Source: Oscillospiraceae bacterium
Lineage (GTDB): Bacteria; Bacillota; Clostridia; Oscillospirales; Ruminococcaceae
DNA length: 64,000 nt
Assembly: GCA_021200565.1 (NCBI GenBank)
Contig: JAJQGJ010000019.1
Coordinates: 124,001-188,000 of the forward strand
Direction: 5' to 3'
Of the stretch, positions 35,837 through 44,598 are shown piece by piece; positions within the stretch are counted from its first letter, which is position 1; each line of letters begins with the position of its first letter. The position numbers and the translations under genes were made by a program. The notes below the pieces were generated by a model. It was given only the letters and a program-made list of their open reading frames with translations. It was not told the DNA's origin and searched no databases.

Positions 35837-36745
35837 ATGAGTTGGAAATTAGAAGATATACCTGACCTTTCCGGCAAAGTTATGATTGTGACAGGTGCAA
35901 ACAGCGGTCTGGGCTTTGAGACTGCTAAGGAACTTTCTCGCAAAGGTGCAAAAGTTGTGATGGCCTGCCGCAATCCGAAAAAGGCGGATGCCGCCATGCA
36001 AAAGATTCGGGACGATGTTCCGAATGCGGATTTGGATGCTATGCACTTAGACCTTGCCAGTCAAAAAAGTGTTGCGGATTTTGCAGATCAATTCAAGCAG
36101 AAATACAGTCGCCTCGATGTTCTCGTCAATAATGCGGGAATTATGGCTGCGCCGTATTCTGAAACCGTTGATAGCTTTGAAAATCACTTTGCAACGAACT
36201 ATCTCGGTCACTTTGCGTTGACAGGAAGATTACTTGACCTGTTGGAGGCAACTCCTGGCGCAAGAGTTGTCAGTGTCAGCAGTCTTGCATACTTTTTCGG
36301 AAACAAGATAGATTTTGATAATCTGTACTATAAAAATAAAAAGGGCTTCGGCAGATGGAGAGCATACGGACGCTCCAAAATGGAAATGCTTTTGTTTGCG
36401 TATGAAATGCAACGGCGTCTTACACGTACAGGCAAGTCTACGATCTCACTTGCTGCACATCCTGGAATAGCACAGACAAACATTATGCCGGCTCAGGCGA
36501 ACAACGCTTTCACTAAAGGATTCCTGACGTTTGTGGCAAGCTTTCTGAAGCCTACCATCTATGGTGCAATGCCGTTGATTCGTGCGGCTACAGATGAAAC
36601 AGTCAGAGGAGGCGAATACTTCGGACCGTCAAAGGGCAGGATGCCTGATGTAGTCAAATCCAATAAAGCGTCGCATAATCTGGATACAGCAAAAAAGCTG
36701 TGGGAAGCTTCTGAAACATTAACGGGGCTTCACTACTTGGATTAG
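35837..36745 (+). CDS. Short-chain dehydrogenase/reductase
   Basis: This 302-residue NAD(P)-dependent SDR has TGANSGLGFETAKELSRKGA near the start, NNAGIM near residue 95 and the YGRSKMEML catalytic segment (Tyr-x-x-x-Lys) near residue 177. The closest kin by layout are retinol-dehydrogenase-like SDRs of about 300 residues. The substrate is unknown, and nothing nearby suggests a pathway. It lies in the cargo region, not the glycan operon. Confidence 0.9.
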   Translation: MSWKLEDIPDLSGKVMIVTGANSGLGFETAKELSRKGAKVVMACRNPKKADAAMQKIRDDVPNADLDAMHLDLASQKSVADFADQFKQKYSRLDVLVNNAGIMAAPYSETVDSFENHFATNYLGHFALTGRLLDLLEATPGARVVSVSSLAYFFGNKIDFDNLYYKNKKGFGRWRAYGRSKMEMLLFAYEMQRRLTRTGKSTISLAAHPGIAQTNIMPAQANNAFTKGFLTFVASFLKPTIYGAMPLIRAATDETVRGGEYFGPSKGRMPDVVKSNKASHNLDTAKKLWEASETLTGLHYLD

Positions 36746-36811
36746 GCATTTTTCAAACCAAGTTAACCTGTTGGATATGCGCAAAACTTTATGGAGATCA
36801 AGAAAAAGAAT

Positions 36812-36866
36812 AACACAATCCTTCCGAAAGAGATTCTGAAGTGACTCTCTTTCGGATTTTTGTGTT
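36812..36866 (+). terminator. Rho-independent terminator after the SDR gene
   Basis: A long stem with arms AACACAA/TTGTGTT and TCCGAAAGAG/CTCTTTCGGA, with TTTTT following the inner stem. It ends the SDR transcript. Confidence 0.85.
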
Positions 36867-36884
36867 GGCGAGACAAGATATGCC

Positions 36885-36913
36885 TTGCACGACCTCAAAT
36901 TATATGTTATACT
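36885..36913 (+). promoter_or_regulatory. Sigma-A-type promoter for the Sel1-repeat gene
   Basis: TTGCAC at 36885-36890 and TATACT at 36908-36913 with a 17-base spacer, about 60 bases upstream of ATG 36976. Confidence 0.65.
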
Positions 36914-36975
36914 TCAATCAGAGCAACATTTGCAGAAAATGTGGAGCCAATATCCGATAAGAAAGGAAATTATAT

Positions 36976-39021
36976 ATGTTTTTTAACAGAAAGAAGAAAA
37001 AGGAACCTATCGCAGAACTGGCTGATAATAACGTAAAGGTTGTAGAGGCTGTAAAGAATGATGAGCCGGAATCGACCACGAAAGTGGCTGAAATTGAGCC
37101 AAGTGCAGAAGAAATCGCAAGGCGTGAAAAAGCTTATAACTATTATAAGCTTTTTGAGAAGTACTTTAAGTATGCGGATGATTATGAAATACACTATGAA
37201 GAAGCACTTGAGTATGCTTTGAAAGCTGCCAAGTGTGGGCTTGAATCGGGACTTTATGATATCGGGAATTATTATCTGAGACTTAGAGATGCGACTGATG
37301 CTGATAAGGAAAGAGCGTTCAACGCGTTTAAAGCTGGTGCCGAATTAGGCGGAAACATCTCACGGTTTTCGCTTGCTCAGTGCTATGAACGTGGCGAAGG
37401 AACCACAGTCGATGAAGAAAAAGCAATTTACTGGTACAAGGAAGTTTTGAAAAACGATAACGGCGGTTTTGCCAAAGATGCGATGCGAAGGATCGAAGAG
37501 CTGGAAGCCAGAAATAATTCCGCTCTTGCCGAAAAATTAGCTGAAAAGAAGGCAAAAGAAGCGGAGGAAGAAAGAAAAGGGCAGAAAGAATTGGAAGAAT
37601 ATAATAACAGTGAAGAGGGAAGGCGGAAATTATACGAGCGTTATTTATCCGGCGCTTTGGAAGGTTACGCTGTATCGCAGTACAGTCTTGGCGTATGTTA
37701 CAAAGAGGGAAGGGGCACTGCTGTTGATAAAGGACAGGCCCTTCGCTGGTTTATGGTTGCTGCCGGAAACGGGCACTTAGGAGCAATGTATGAACTGGCC
37801 AGATGTTATGAAAACGGTGAAGGTACCGCCGTTAATAAACCTGTAGCTTTTTACTGGTATTTAAAAGCTGCCAGAGATGGACACGAGACTTCCCAAAACA
37901 TTGTCAAGCAAATATCGCCTGATGAAGCCATCAGTTATTTAAACAGTGTAAGTGAAACTGAAAATGAAAAACTGCGCTCAGATGCCAAGAGATTAAAAGA
38001 GCTTATAGAATTCGACTTATATAAAAATGGTGCTGAAAATGGCAACGCAGTTGCGATGAGAAATCTCAGCAAATGTTATGAAGAGGGAATCGGAACCGAC
38101 GCTGATCCTTCTCAGGCATTTTACTGGTACAAAAAAGCTGCTGAAGCGGGAGATGCCGATTCACAATATCATTTGGGCTTGTATTACGAGAAAGGTACAG
38201 GCACAGAAAAGGACGAAAATCAGGCGTTTTACTGGTACAAGACAGCTTCCGATAACGGACACATTGATGCCTTGTATGAGCTTGCAACCTGCTATGATCT
38301 TGGCACGGGAGTCGCCAAAGATCTGAATCAGGCGTTTTATCTTTACGATCAGCTCTGCCAGAAAGGATACATTAAGGCACAGTACGCCATGTGTTATCTT
38401 GTAATGAGCGACCTGACCCCCGAACAAAGGAATAAAGCCATGTATTGGCTTGAACAGGCTGGTGAGGCGGATTACAGTGATTCACAAAGCTGGCTTTACA
38501 CTTTTTATTCACACGGAATGTATAGTTTAAAGCCAGATGAGAAAAAAGCCCTCTATTGGCTGGAAAAGCTTGCAGAGGGCGGAGATATAGAGTCGCAGCG
38601 TGAAGCGTACACGCATTATAATGAGGGGATAGGAACGGCTGTCAATAAACAAAAGACGGTTTATTATCTTAGCAAAATAGCCGAAGGTGGTGATATGAAT
38701 GCCCAGATTGATCTGTACAACATGTACAGAACGGGAAAAGAAGGTGTTCAGAAGGATGATAAGAAGACATTTTACTGGTGTCAGAAGCTTGCCGAAGAAG
38801 ACTTTGAGCAAGCGTACCATAATCTCGCACTGATGTATCTGAAAGGTGAGGGAACCAGCCGGAATGACTATAAAGGCTTTTATTGGGCGAAAAAAGCTGC
38901 AGAGGCAGGGAATGTAAAGGGCATGGAAATGCTGTATAGGCTATATTATGATGGTGTAGGGACAGATGCAGACATGTCGCAGTATCGCTATTGGTATAAA
39001 ATGTGGAAACAGAGCAAGTAG
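36976..39021 (+). CDS. Sel1-like repeat protein
   Basis: This 681-residue protein is built of at least eleven Sel1-type helical repeats, with signatures such as LAQCYERGEGTTVDEEKAIYW and LGLYYEKGTGTEKDENQAFYW. No signal peptide is visible, so it is probably cytoplasmic. The N-terminal 60 residues are charged, and a coiled coil rich in lysine and glutamate lies near residues 185-215. Sel1 proteins scaffold protein complexes; no partner is evident here. It ends 7 bases before the end of the convergent rfbB copy. Confidence 0.92.
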   Translation: MFFNRKKKKEPIAELADNNVKVVEAVKNDEPESTTKVAEIEPSAEEIARREKAYNYYKLFEKYFKYADDYEIHYEEALEYALKAAKCGLESGLYDIGNYYLRLRDATDADKERAFNAFKAGAELGGNISRFSLAQCYERGEGTTVDEEKAIYWYKEVLKNDNGGFAKDAMRRIEELEARNNSALAEKLAEKKAKEAEEERKGQKELEEYNNSEEGRRKLYERYLSGALEGYAVSQYSLGVCYKEGRGTAVDKGQALRWFMVAAGNGHLGAMYELARCYENGEGTAVNKPVAFYWYLKAARDGHETSQNIVKQISPDEAISYLNSVSETENEKLRSDAKRLKELIEFDLYKNGAENGNAVAMRNLSKCYEEGIGTDADPSQAFYWYKKAAEAGDADSQYHLGLYYEKGTGTEKDENQAFYWYKTASDNGHIDALYELATCYDLGTGVAKDLNQAFYLYDQLCQKGYIKAQYAMCYLVMSDLTPEQRNKAMYWLEQAGEADYSDSQSWLYTFYSHGMYSLKPDEKKALYWLEKLAEGGDIESQREAYTHYNEGIGTAVNKQKTVYYLSKIAEGGDMNAQIDLYNMYRTGKEGVQKDDKKTFYWCQKLAEEDFEQAYHNLALMYLKGEGTSRNDYKGFYWAKKAAEAGNVKGMEMLYRLYYDGVGTDADMSQYRYWYKMWKQSK

Positions 39022-39027
39022 TAATGG

Positions 39028-40002
39028 CTACCTGCTGCTCTCCCACCACCCCCAATTCCCAAGATACCACCTCACCGTCTCCTTGATCCCATCCTCAAAC
39101 CTCATCTCTGGCACCCATCCAAGTTCCTCCCGAATCTTCGTCGCGTCAATGGCGTACCTCAAATCATGCCCCTTCCTGTCGGGAACATAGGTGATGAGGC
39201 TCTCCGGCTTCCCGAGCTCCCGGCAAATCATCTTTACGACGTCGATATTCCTCATCTCGTTGTGCCCGCCGATATTGTAGACCTCGCCGTCTCTGCCCTT
39301 TTGGATGATGAGGTCGATCGCCCGGCAGTGGTCTTCGACATAGAGCCAGTCCCGGACGTTGAGACCTTCGCCAAAGACCGGCAGAGGTCTGTCGTTCAAG
39401 GCGTTCATGATCATGAACGGAATCAGCTTTTCCGGGAACTGATACGGACCATAGTTATTGGAGCACCGGCTGATTGTCACCGGCAAGCCATAGGTCCTGT
39501 GATAGGCAAGAACCAGCAGGTCAGCCGAAGCTTTGCTCGAACTATACGGACTGCTTGGACGAATAGGGCTTTCTTCGGTAAAGAAGAGGTCGGGTCTGTC
39601 AAGAGGCAAATCCCCGTAAACCTCATCAGTCGATACCTGATGAAAGCGAGTTATGCCATACTTCCGGCAGGCATCCATAAGTACACTCGTGCCGATAATA
39701 TTGGTCTGGAGGAAGATTTCGGGCTCCTCAATCGAGCGGTCAACATGGCTTTCAGCAGCGAAGTTGACGACGATACCAGGCTTTTCTTCTTCAAAAAGCT
39801 TGTAAACAGCTTCGCGATCGCAGATGTCAGCCTTCACAAACCGAAAATTCGGCTTGCCCATGACAGGTGCCAGCGTCGAAAGATTACCCGCATAAGTCAG
39901 CTTATCGAGGCAGATTATGCGGTAGTCAGGGTATGTCCCCAGCATATGAAAGACAAAGTTCGAGCCAATAAATCCAGCCCCACCAGTTACGATTATAGTC
40001 AT
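39028..40002 (-). CDS. rfbB: dTDP-glucose 4,6-dehydratase (copy 2)
   Basis: This 324-residue homologue of the rfbB at 5773-6792 has the NAD motif TGGAGFIGSN, AAESHVDRSI, STDEVYGDL and the YSSSKAS catalytic segment intact. It reads from ATG 40002 with GAGGAAAC upstream; an earlier TTG start is less likely. The proteins are nearly identical through most of their length, but the DNA differs at many synonymous positions, so it is not a recent duplication. It ends about 15 residues short of copy 1. It lies alone on the opposite strand, far from other rhamnose genes, and may be active or redundant. Confidence 0.9.
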   Translation of the reverse strand: MTIIVTGGAGFIGSNFVFHMLGTYPDYRIICLDKLTYAGNLSTLAPVMGKPNFRFVKADICDREAVYKLFEEEKPGIVVNFAAESHVDRSIEEPEIFLQTNIIGTSVLMDACRKYGITRFHQVSTDEVYGDLPLDRPDLFFTEESPIRPSSPYSSSKASADLLVLAYHRTYGLPVTISRCSNNYGPYQFPEKLIPFMIMNALNDRPLPVFGEGLNVRDWLYVEDHCRAIDLIIQKGRDGEVYNIGGHNEMRNIDVVKMICRELGKPESLITYVPDRKGHDLRYAIDATKIREELGWVPEMRFEDGIKETVRWYLGNWGWWESSR

Positions 40003-40331
40003 ATTCAGTTTCCTCATTCCTTTGATTTTACAGAGCATTCTTACTCATCCGGCAAGAAGTAGATTGCAGTAATAGTCATTCCTTTCTTGACCTGAGAGAG
40101 GCGTGGTCAATTAGCATCTCGGCATCTATGCCAAACTCTCTCATAGGTTGATGCGAGTGCCAACTGCCCCATAGTGAAGATATAACGCTTTGCGAAGCCG
40201 CCCTGCATTTACTTCTTGCACTTTCTGTATGACTTCAAAAAGTCTCGCTCTGCCCGGAATCCCGTAAGCTTTTAAAGAAGGGGAGACAGCGAGACAGATC
40301 TTTCATCTATGTAGTATGCCCCAGAGAGACT
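40003..40331. other. Gene-free spacer with a terminator hairpin
   Basis: About 330 bases between rfbB copy 2 and the XRE gene, both minus strand. A minus-strand open frame of 22 residues (40076-40144) looks like a fragment, perhaps a relic. I see no complete gene. The hairpin described at 40236-40296 ends the XRE transcript. Confidence 0.5.
40236..40296 (-). terminator. Rho-independent terminator for the XRE gene
   Basis: Minus-strand arms GTCTCGCT (40288-40295 on the plus strand as AGCGAGAC) and AGCGAGAC (40242-40249 as GTCTCGCT) enclose a long loop, and minus-strand TTTTT follows at 40237-40241. Confidence 0.7.
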
Positions 40332-40766
40332 TCACTCAGCCGGGGATTCCTCCTCATTTCCGTTATTAAGATACTTTTTAGGAGTGTATTTCTTGTTGAT
40401 CTCCTTTGCCCTCCAGTATGCTTCCTGAATAGCTTTCATCATTGCATCCATATCTTCTTCGTCAAGAGTTCCGCCGGCATACAGCCCGGCGACTTCTTCG
40501 GTCAGCTTCAAAGCCTGCTTCTTTCCTTTGTAGCCGTACTTCTCAGCAACCTCTAATACAAACTCGGCATTGTCATCCAAGAGAGCATTTTCATCAAGAT
40601 GAAGCTCCTTCGCTAGAATGGTGTAGGTTTCACGCTTTTTAGGCATACGTTGACCAGCTTCATAGTTCTGAATTGTCCTTAGTGAGATTCCCGTCATCCT
40701 GGACAAGTCCTTCTGTGAAAGCCCAGCATTAACTCTCGCAGCTCTTACCTTTTCTCCGAATGTCAT
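40332..40766 (-). CDS. XRE-family helix-turn-helix regulator
   Basis: This 144-residue protein has an N-terminal Cro/C1-type HTH: LSQKDLSRMTGISLRTIQNY followed by EAGQRMPKK. The C-terminal half is charged and helical. GGAG precedes the ATG. It lies at the right-hand end of the mobile region, beside a recombinase remnant and a second HTH fragment, and is probably the element's own regulator. The plus-strand spacer upstream (40767-40960) contains repeated CTTGCGG/CAAGTTGCGG motifs that could be its operator. Confidence 0.9.
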   Translation of the reverse strand: MTFGEKVRAARVNAGLSQKDLSRMTGISLRTIQNYEAGQRMPKKRETYTILAKELHLDENALLDDNAEFVLEVAEKYGYKGKKQALKLTEEVAGLYAGGTLDEEDMDAMMKAIQEAYWRAKEINKKYTPKKYLNNGNEEESPAE

Positions 40767-40960
40767 GTTCTCATGTTCTCCTTCTTATAGAGTAAAAATT
40801 TCGGATTTTTCAATGTTGCGTCTTAACATTACGAAACTCAGAGCGTGTAATGTACTTAAACCGCAACTTGCACTACAATAATACCGCAAGTCAGAACATT
40901 TGTCAAGATGGGTTTTCAAAAAAGTTTTGAAAAAGAGCATGAAGTGAGTTACGGCAAAAG

Positions 40961-41149
40961 TTGTTTGAAAATGTAAGTGCTATAATCCAAGATAGAGGAT
41001 TGAAAATCGGGGATGTGGAATCTGCGGTAGGCATATCCGCAGGGTACTTGTCGAGACTGAGTAAAAAGGATTCAGACGCTTCTATCTCGGTGGATCTGGT
41101 TTATAACGCCATTCGTTATTATATAACAAATTTAACACATATGGAGTGA
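40961..41149 (+). CDS. Short HTH protein (62 aa)
   Basis: This 62-residue protein starts at TTG 40961 and contains a lambda-repressor-like helix-turn-helix: IGDVESAVGISAGYLSRLSK. The C-terminal part is short and hydrophobic. It reads away from the XRE gene. It could be a small regulator or the stump of a longer one; the TTG start has no strong ribosome site. Confidence 0.55.
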   Translation: MFENVSAIIQDRGLKIGDVESAVGISAGYLSRLSKKDSDASISVDLVYNAIRYYITNLTHME

Positions 41150-41218
41150 CTTGCTGTATAATTGATATAGCAGATATTAGGAACGATGAAAAACGCCACA
41201 TGAGGGAGGCGAAGAATC

Positions 41219-41326
41219 TTGGCAGAAAAGAGAGAAGCTATAAGTGCAGATATGGAGGAGCTTGTAGCAAACATAAAGCGATACAGGCGAAGAGGGACTG
41301 GCGGGGAAGCTCGGAGGTACATATAA
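41219..41326 (+). CDS. Small protein of 35 residues
   Basis: TTG 41219 lies 8 bases after a GGGAGG ribosome site, and the frame codes AEKREAISADMEELVANIKR and a basic tail before TAA 41324. The site and helix-like composition support translation, but the family is unknown. It may be the truncated 5' end of an element gene, since recombinase remnants begin directly after it. Confidence 0.35.
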   Translation: MAEKREAISADMEELVANIKRYRRRGTGGEARRYI

Positions 41327-41340
41327 TGCCAAGATTCTGA

Positions 41341-42296
41341 GCGAATACGAACATGGGTACAGAAATGTACTCACAGGATTTGTCCCAAAAAGTAAATTCC
41401 ACGCTGAACATGAAGCGAGAACGTGGAGAGATATTCTTCGCAGCAAGGTCGCTGTAGTCGGCATGAAAAAGTATGTGAAAGTTGAAGACTCAAAGAGAAT
41501 TCCAAATAATCACCCGGCAATAGTAGATAGGGAAACATTCGAGAAAGCTCAGAAGATACTTCGGGGTAAGAAAATTAACGCTCATACCAATAGACGTTAC
41601 CCGCTGAAATCCAAAGTGTTCTGTGGTAACTGTGGCTATGCAATGGCATATCAGGAAAACGTCTATGACGAGTGCTACTTTTACTGTAAACACAAAATAG
41701 AAACTGGAAAGAATGCTGGTTGCTTCGATGATCGTCTCCCAGAGGAATTCCTCAATGCAAGAGTTTTTACTCAGCTCAAATCCTGGATGATGCTTTTGGA
41801 AACAGCTTGTGGAAATATAGATGAAGCCGAGCAGAAGCGTTGGCATGGCTTGAGGATTCTTAATGATGAGGCAGAAAAGCTGCAAGCTGAGTTCAAAGCC
41901 CTACAATCCAAGAAGCTTGAGCTTTATGAGAACTACAGCGACGGGAAGATTGATAAAGAGGACTTTGCTACAGAAAAAGAAAAGCTATCAAGTGAGATCG
42001 ATTCAATTCGAGCTGAACTAAACAAGCTTCACGAGAAAGAATCAAAGCTCAGAAAGACCAGAAACCAGAGAAAGCCAGAGCTTGATTCATTGATGGAGAA
42101 CGTGAGGCTTTTCGAGAATGAGACAAGGCTCACTTGCACGATGGCGGACGTATTTGTGGAGAAGGTTATTGTCTACGATAAATGGTGCATGGAGATAAAC
42201 TGGAAGTGTGAGGATTTGGTGGAGAAGGCTTTGAGTGAGATGATGGAGGTTGAAGAGGTGTTGGATGAGGTTGTGGATGAGAGAATGGTGGGATGA
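41341..42296 (+). pseudogene. Large serine recombinase remnant
   Basis: Two fragments of one recombinase survive. In the first frame (about 41341-41457) YSQDLSQKVNSTLNMKRERG matches the end of the catalytic region of the recombinase at 2302-3888 before stopping. The second frame (41463-42296) continues with IPNNHPAIVDRETFEKAQ, the zinc ribbon CGNCGYAMAYQENVYD and the coiled-coil C-terminus (LTCTMADVFVEKVIVYDKW). The serine-bearing N-terminus and most of the recombinase domain between them are missing, so the gene is dead. It pairs with the intact recombinases at the left and marks the far side of a mobile region. Confidence 0.85.
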
Positions 42297-42297
42297 A

Positions 42298-42336
42298 TAA
42301 AGAGCGGTCACATCACAGCGACCGCTCTTATTTTAT
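42298..42336. terminator. Bidirectional terminator between recombinase remnant and abiEii
   Basis: Stem AAGAGCGGTC (42300-42309) and GACCGCTCTT (42320-42329), with T-rich tails on both sides. It serves both converging transcripts. Confidence 0.9.
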
Positions 42337-43296
42337 CTACTTCTGTGTTTTCTTCCCACACTTCCAAACAGCCATCGGATGTTGCTCAATTCTCGTCAGT
42401 ATCTCAGCATTATCAAACAGCAATTCCGGCTTATACTCACCCTTTGAAAATTCAGTCCAGAACGACAAATCATCCTCCGGCAGAAGAATCCCTTTCAGAT
42501 ATTCTTCCACCTGTTCCTGTGCTTCTGAAAGATTGAAGTGCTCGGCTTTTCGCAACACGGGAACTAAATCCGTTCTTATCTTCTGCGCTGAGATTTTCTC
42601 AATCTTGTTGAAATCGAAGTGTTCTGGCACTGTTTCTGAAGCTATGGCGAAGTAAAAGATGATGCACTTCTTGAATAACTCCTCTTGCGACTCGTCAAAT
42701 AGCCTGTATTTCTGCAAATTGAAAATGTCGTACAGATCCCGTGCGGCTGCCCGATTGAACAATGCGACTACTTTGGCTGAGAATATTTCCATAGGATCAA
42801 CGCTAAGTACAGTAAGTTCACTTTCATTCCAAGGAAGTTTCACAGCTCTGCGAGAAGTAGGGAAGACATGACACCGTAACATATAGTTGATTTCGATTTT
42901 CAGATTGTCCCTCATCCCGCCAGCATTGATATACTCAAACACGAAAGAATCCAGAGCATGGTACTGCTTTGATTTTGGGCTTAGAACATATCCCGAAGCA
43001 ACCATATATTTTTGAATATGGCTGTTAATTTGCTCCCGCTCCTGGAGCATGTCTTCTCTTGGCGCATTTCGCAAATAATCCAGATCGATATCCACAGATA
43101 AGCGTGGCAGGTCAAATACAGTGAGGTTTATTGCCGTCCCACCTTTTAGCGCAAGGCTTTCGGAAAGAACTTTGTCGTTTTCCATGAAAGAGAGAACGTC
43201 CGCAAGTCTGCACACCTTCTCGAACGTATCTCTGACAAAGCCCAATTCCTTTGCCTGTCTGCCAAGCGATATTCTATCAAATTGCATCATAGCCAT
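42337..43296 (-). CDS. abiEii: AbiEii/AbiGii family nucleotidyltransferase toxin
   Basis: This 319-residue toxin of a type IV toxin-antitoxin abortive-infection pair is expected to inactivate RNA such as tRNA by adding nucleotides (family knowledge). Visible motifs are LALKGGTAINLTVFDLPRLS with DIDLDY (nucleotidyltransferase site near residue 68) and KVVALFNRAAARDLYDIFNL near residue 190. The start overlaps the stop of the antitoxin gene by 20 bases. Confidence 0.92.
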   Translation of the reverse strand: MAMMQFDRISLGRQAKELGFVRDTFEKVCRLADVLSFMENDKVLSESLALKGGTAINLTVFDLPRLSVDIDLDYLRNAPREDMLQEREQINSHIQKYMVASGYVLSPKSKQYHALDSFVFEYINAGGMRDNLKIEINYMLRCHVFPTSRRAVKLPWNESELTVLSVDPMEIFSAKVVALFNRAAARDLYDIFNLQKYRLFDESQEELFKKCIIFYFAIASETVPEHFDFNKIEKISAQKIRTDLVPVLRKAEHFNLSEAQEQVEEYLKGILLPEDDLSFWTEFSKGEYKPELLFDNAEILTRIEQHPMAVWKCGKKTQK

Positions 43297-44041
43297 CTAC
43301 CCCTTTATCAATAAGTTTCTTCAAGTCTGCCGGTGCATACAGTCGCCATTTTTTGTGAAATACGAAATCATCCTGCTTCTCAAACAGATAAGCTTTGCTG
43401 GAGGACGATTTAGCCACACATTCAGAGAAAAATTCATCTGACAGCGACAGTTCCTCAGCATAGGCTTCGAGAATATACCCCGCTTTCTGATAAAGCTGAC
43501 TTCGATTGTGCATTTCCAATGCTTCAAGAAGCTTATTTTCGTCAAGGGAAGGTATCAGAGAGAGGCAACGAAGCAGCTCTTCCAATCCGCCGATTTTTGT
43601 AAAGTCAGCTATGCTGTCTATCACGGTTCGTTCGAGAGAAGTTACCCGTACTCCTATATTCGTTTCGACAATACCAGTGTCACCTCGCCATATTACAGGC
43701 TGATAATGCACGCCATCATAGTCGAATGGCTGTATTGTCTTCTCTGTTGTGAAATACACATCGTAAAACACTTGATTAGCATACCCATAAAATTCAAAAG
43801 CACTGTGGTGAGACACGCATGAATCGTCTGTTATGCGGGATGCGATTTGAAATCGGCTTGGTATAGGCTGTTCTGTCTCCATGCTTATGACGGCGTACAA
43901 GTTACGGCGTACTCTTTCTATAGTTCCCTTTTCAAGACAGCTTTTTATTCGCTGTTTAGCCGCGCTGTTCGAACCTGTAATCTGAACCATGTCGCTATGG
44001 GTAAAGCACCGAGTGGCAGCTAATTCTTTATATAAGTCCAT
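43277..44041 (-). CDS. abiEi: AbiEi antitoxin/transcriptional repressor
   Basis: This 254-residue antitoxin and autoregulator of the type IV pair has an N-terminal winged-helix region (FTHSDMVQITGSNSAAKQRI) followed by an AbiEi-type C-terminal domain (VRVTSLERTVIDSIADF and GGLEELLRCL). It sits upstream of and overlaps abiEii, the standard order. Ribosome site AAGGAGGG precedes the ATG. Operator-like inverted repeats lie directly upstream (44073-44165). Confidence 0.92.
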   Translation of the reverse strand: MDLYKELAATRCFTHSDMVQITGSNSAAKQRIKSCLEKGTIERVRRNLYAVISMETEQPIPSRFQIASRITDDSCVSHHSAFEFYGYANQVFYDVYFTTEKTIQPFDYDGVHYQPVIWRGDTGIVETNIGVRVTSLERTVIDSIADFTKIGGLEELLRCLSLIPSLDENKLLEALEMHNRSQLYQKAGYILEAYAEELSLSDEFFSECVAKSSSSKAYLFEKQDDFVFHKKWRLYAPADLKKLIDKGVDGYDAI

Positions 44042-44072
44042 CGTAAGCCCTCCTTATTTCGTTTCTATTTTA

Positions 44073-44165
44073 GCACAAAAGGAGTGAAAAAGCAAGCCTT
44101 TCGTGCAAATTCAGAAACGAATATTTTTAAATTCGCATGTAAGGTACGAAAATACACTCCTTTCG
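44073..44165 (-). promoter_or_regulatory. abiE promoter and probable AbiEi operator repeats
   Basis: GCACAAAAGG (44073-44082) and CCTTTCGTGC (44097-44106) form an inverted pair with one mismatch, and CACTCCTTTCG (44155-44165) is an inverted copy of the AAAGGAGTG that overlaps the first arm. A minus-strand TTGCTT/TAAAAT promoter (17-base spacer) overlaps the first pair. AbiEi proteins are known to bind inverted repeats at their own promoter, so autorepression is likely (inference). Confidence 0.6.
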
Positions 44166-44337
44166 ATGATTTTTAAAAACGAAGTTTTGCTGGACATACT
44201 CACAATTCCTCGCTCTATTTCTCTCAAAAGATTGTGTACCTTATTCCTCACAAATGACTGGCTATTTCGCATCAAAGACGGTAATATGGTTATACCGAAT
44301 GGGACAGCAGTCCCACAGTGAAAGGAGATAGCAAGCA

Positions 44338-44598
44338 ATGTTTTATCATTTGGCAATGTACTCATTTAGCATAAGCAAGCCCGTGACTGGGTCATTTGTA
44401 ACGAGAGATGAAGCATGGACGGCAATGAGTAAAAACGCAGAGAACGAGCAAGCGGAATCAGAAGCACTTGGTTTGGAGACCACTACCACATTCGATGAGG
44501 ATAGCGGAGAAATCATGCTTACTGAGAGTAGCGAAATTGAAGACACATCAACTACATGGATTTTGTTTGAGATAGAGGAAAGGAGCAGCAATGAATAA
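44338..44598 (+). CDS. Small acidic mobile-element-type protein
   Basis: This 86-residue protein opens MFYHLAMYSFSISKPVTGSF, a pattern I have seen in small genes carried by Clostridia elements, and ends acidic. AAGGAG precedes the ATG. It overlaps the next gene by 8 bases (44591-44598). Function unknown. It is the first gene after abiE, reading toward the right edge of the region. Confidence 0.65.
   Translation: MFYHLAMYSFSISKPVTGSFVTRDEAWTAMSKNAENEQAESEALGLETTTTFDEDSGEIMLTESSEIEDTSTTWILFEIEERSSNE

Noticed and set aside
5773-40002. Inversion of the 34-kb locus by recombination between the two inverted rfbB copies
   Set aside because: The DNA of the two copies differs at many synonymous positions, so long perfect homology for recombination is unlikely, although short patches may remain.
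39166-40062. A 298-residue open frame on the plus strand
   Set aside because: It lies wholly opposite the second rfbB, whose motifs are clear, and has no ribosome site or domain.
40076-40144. A 22-residue minus-strand open frame that resembles the end of an element gene
   Set aside because: Too short and lacking an upstream ribosome site; treated as a relic only.
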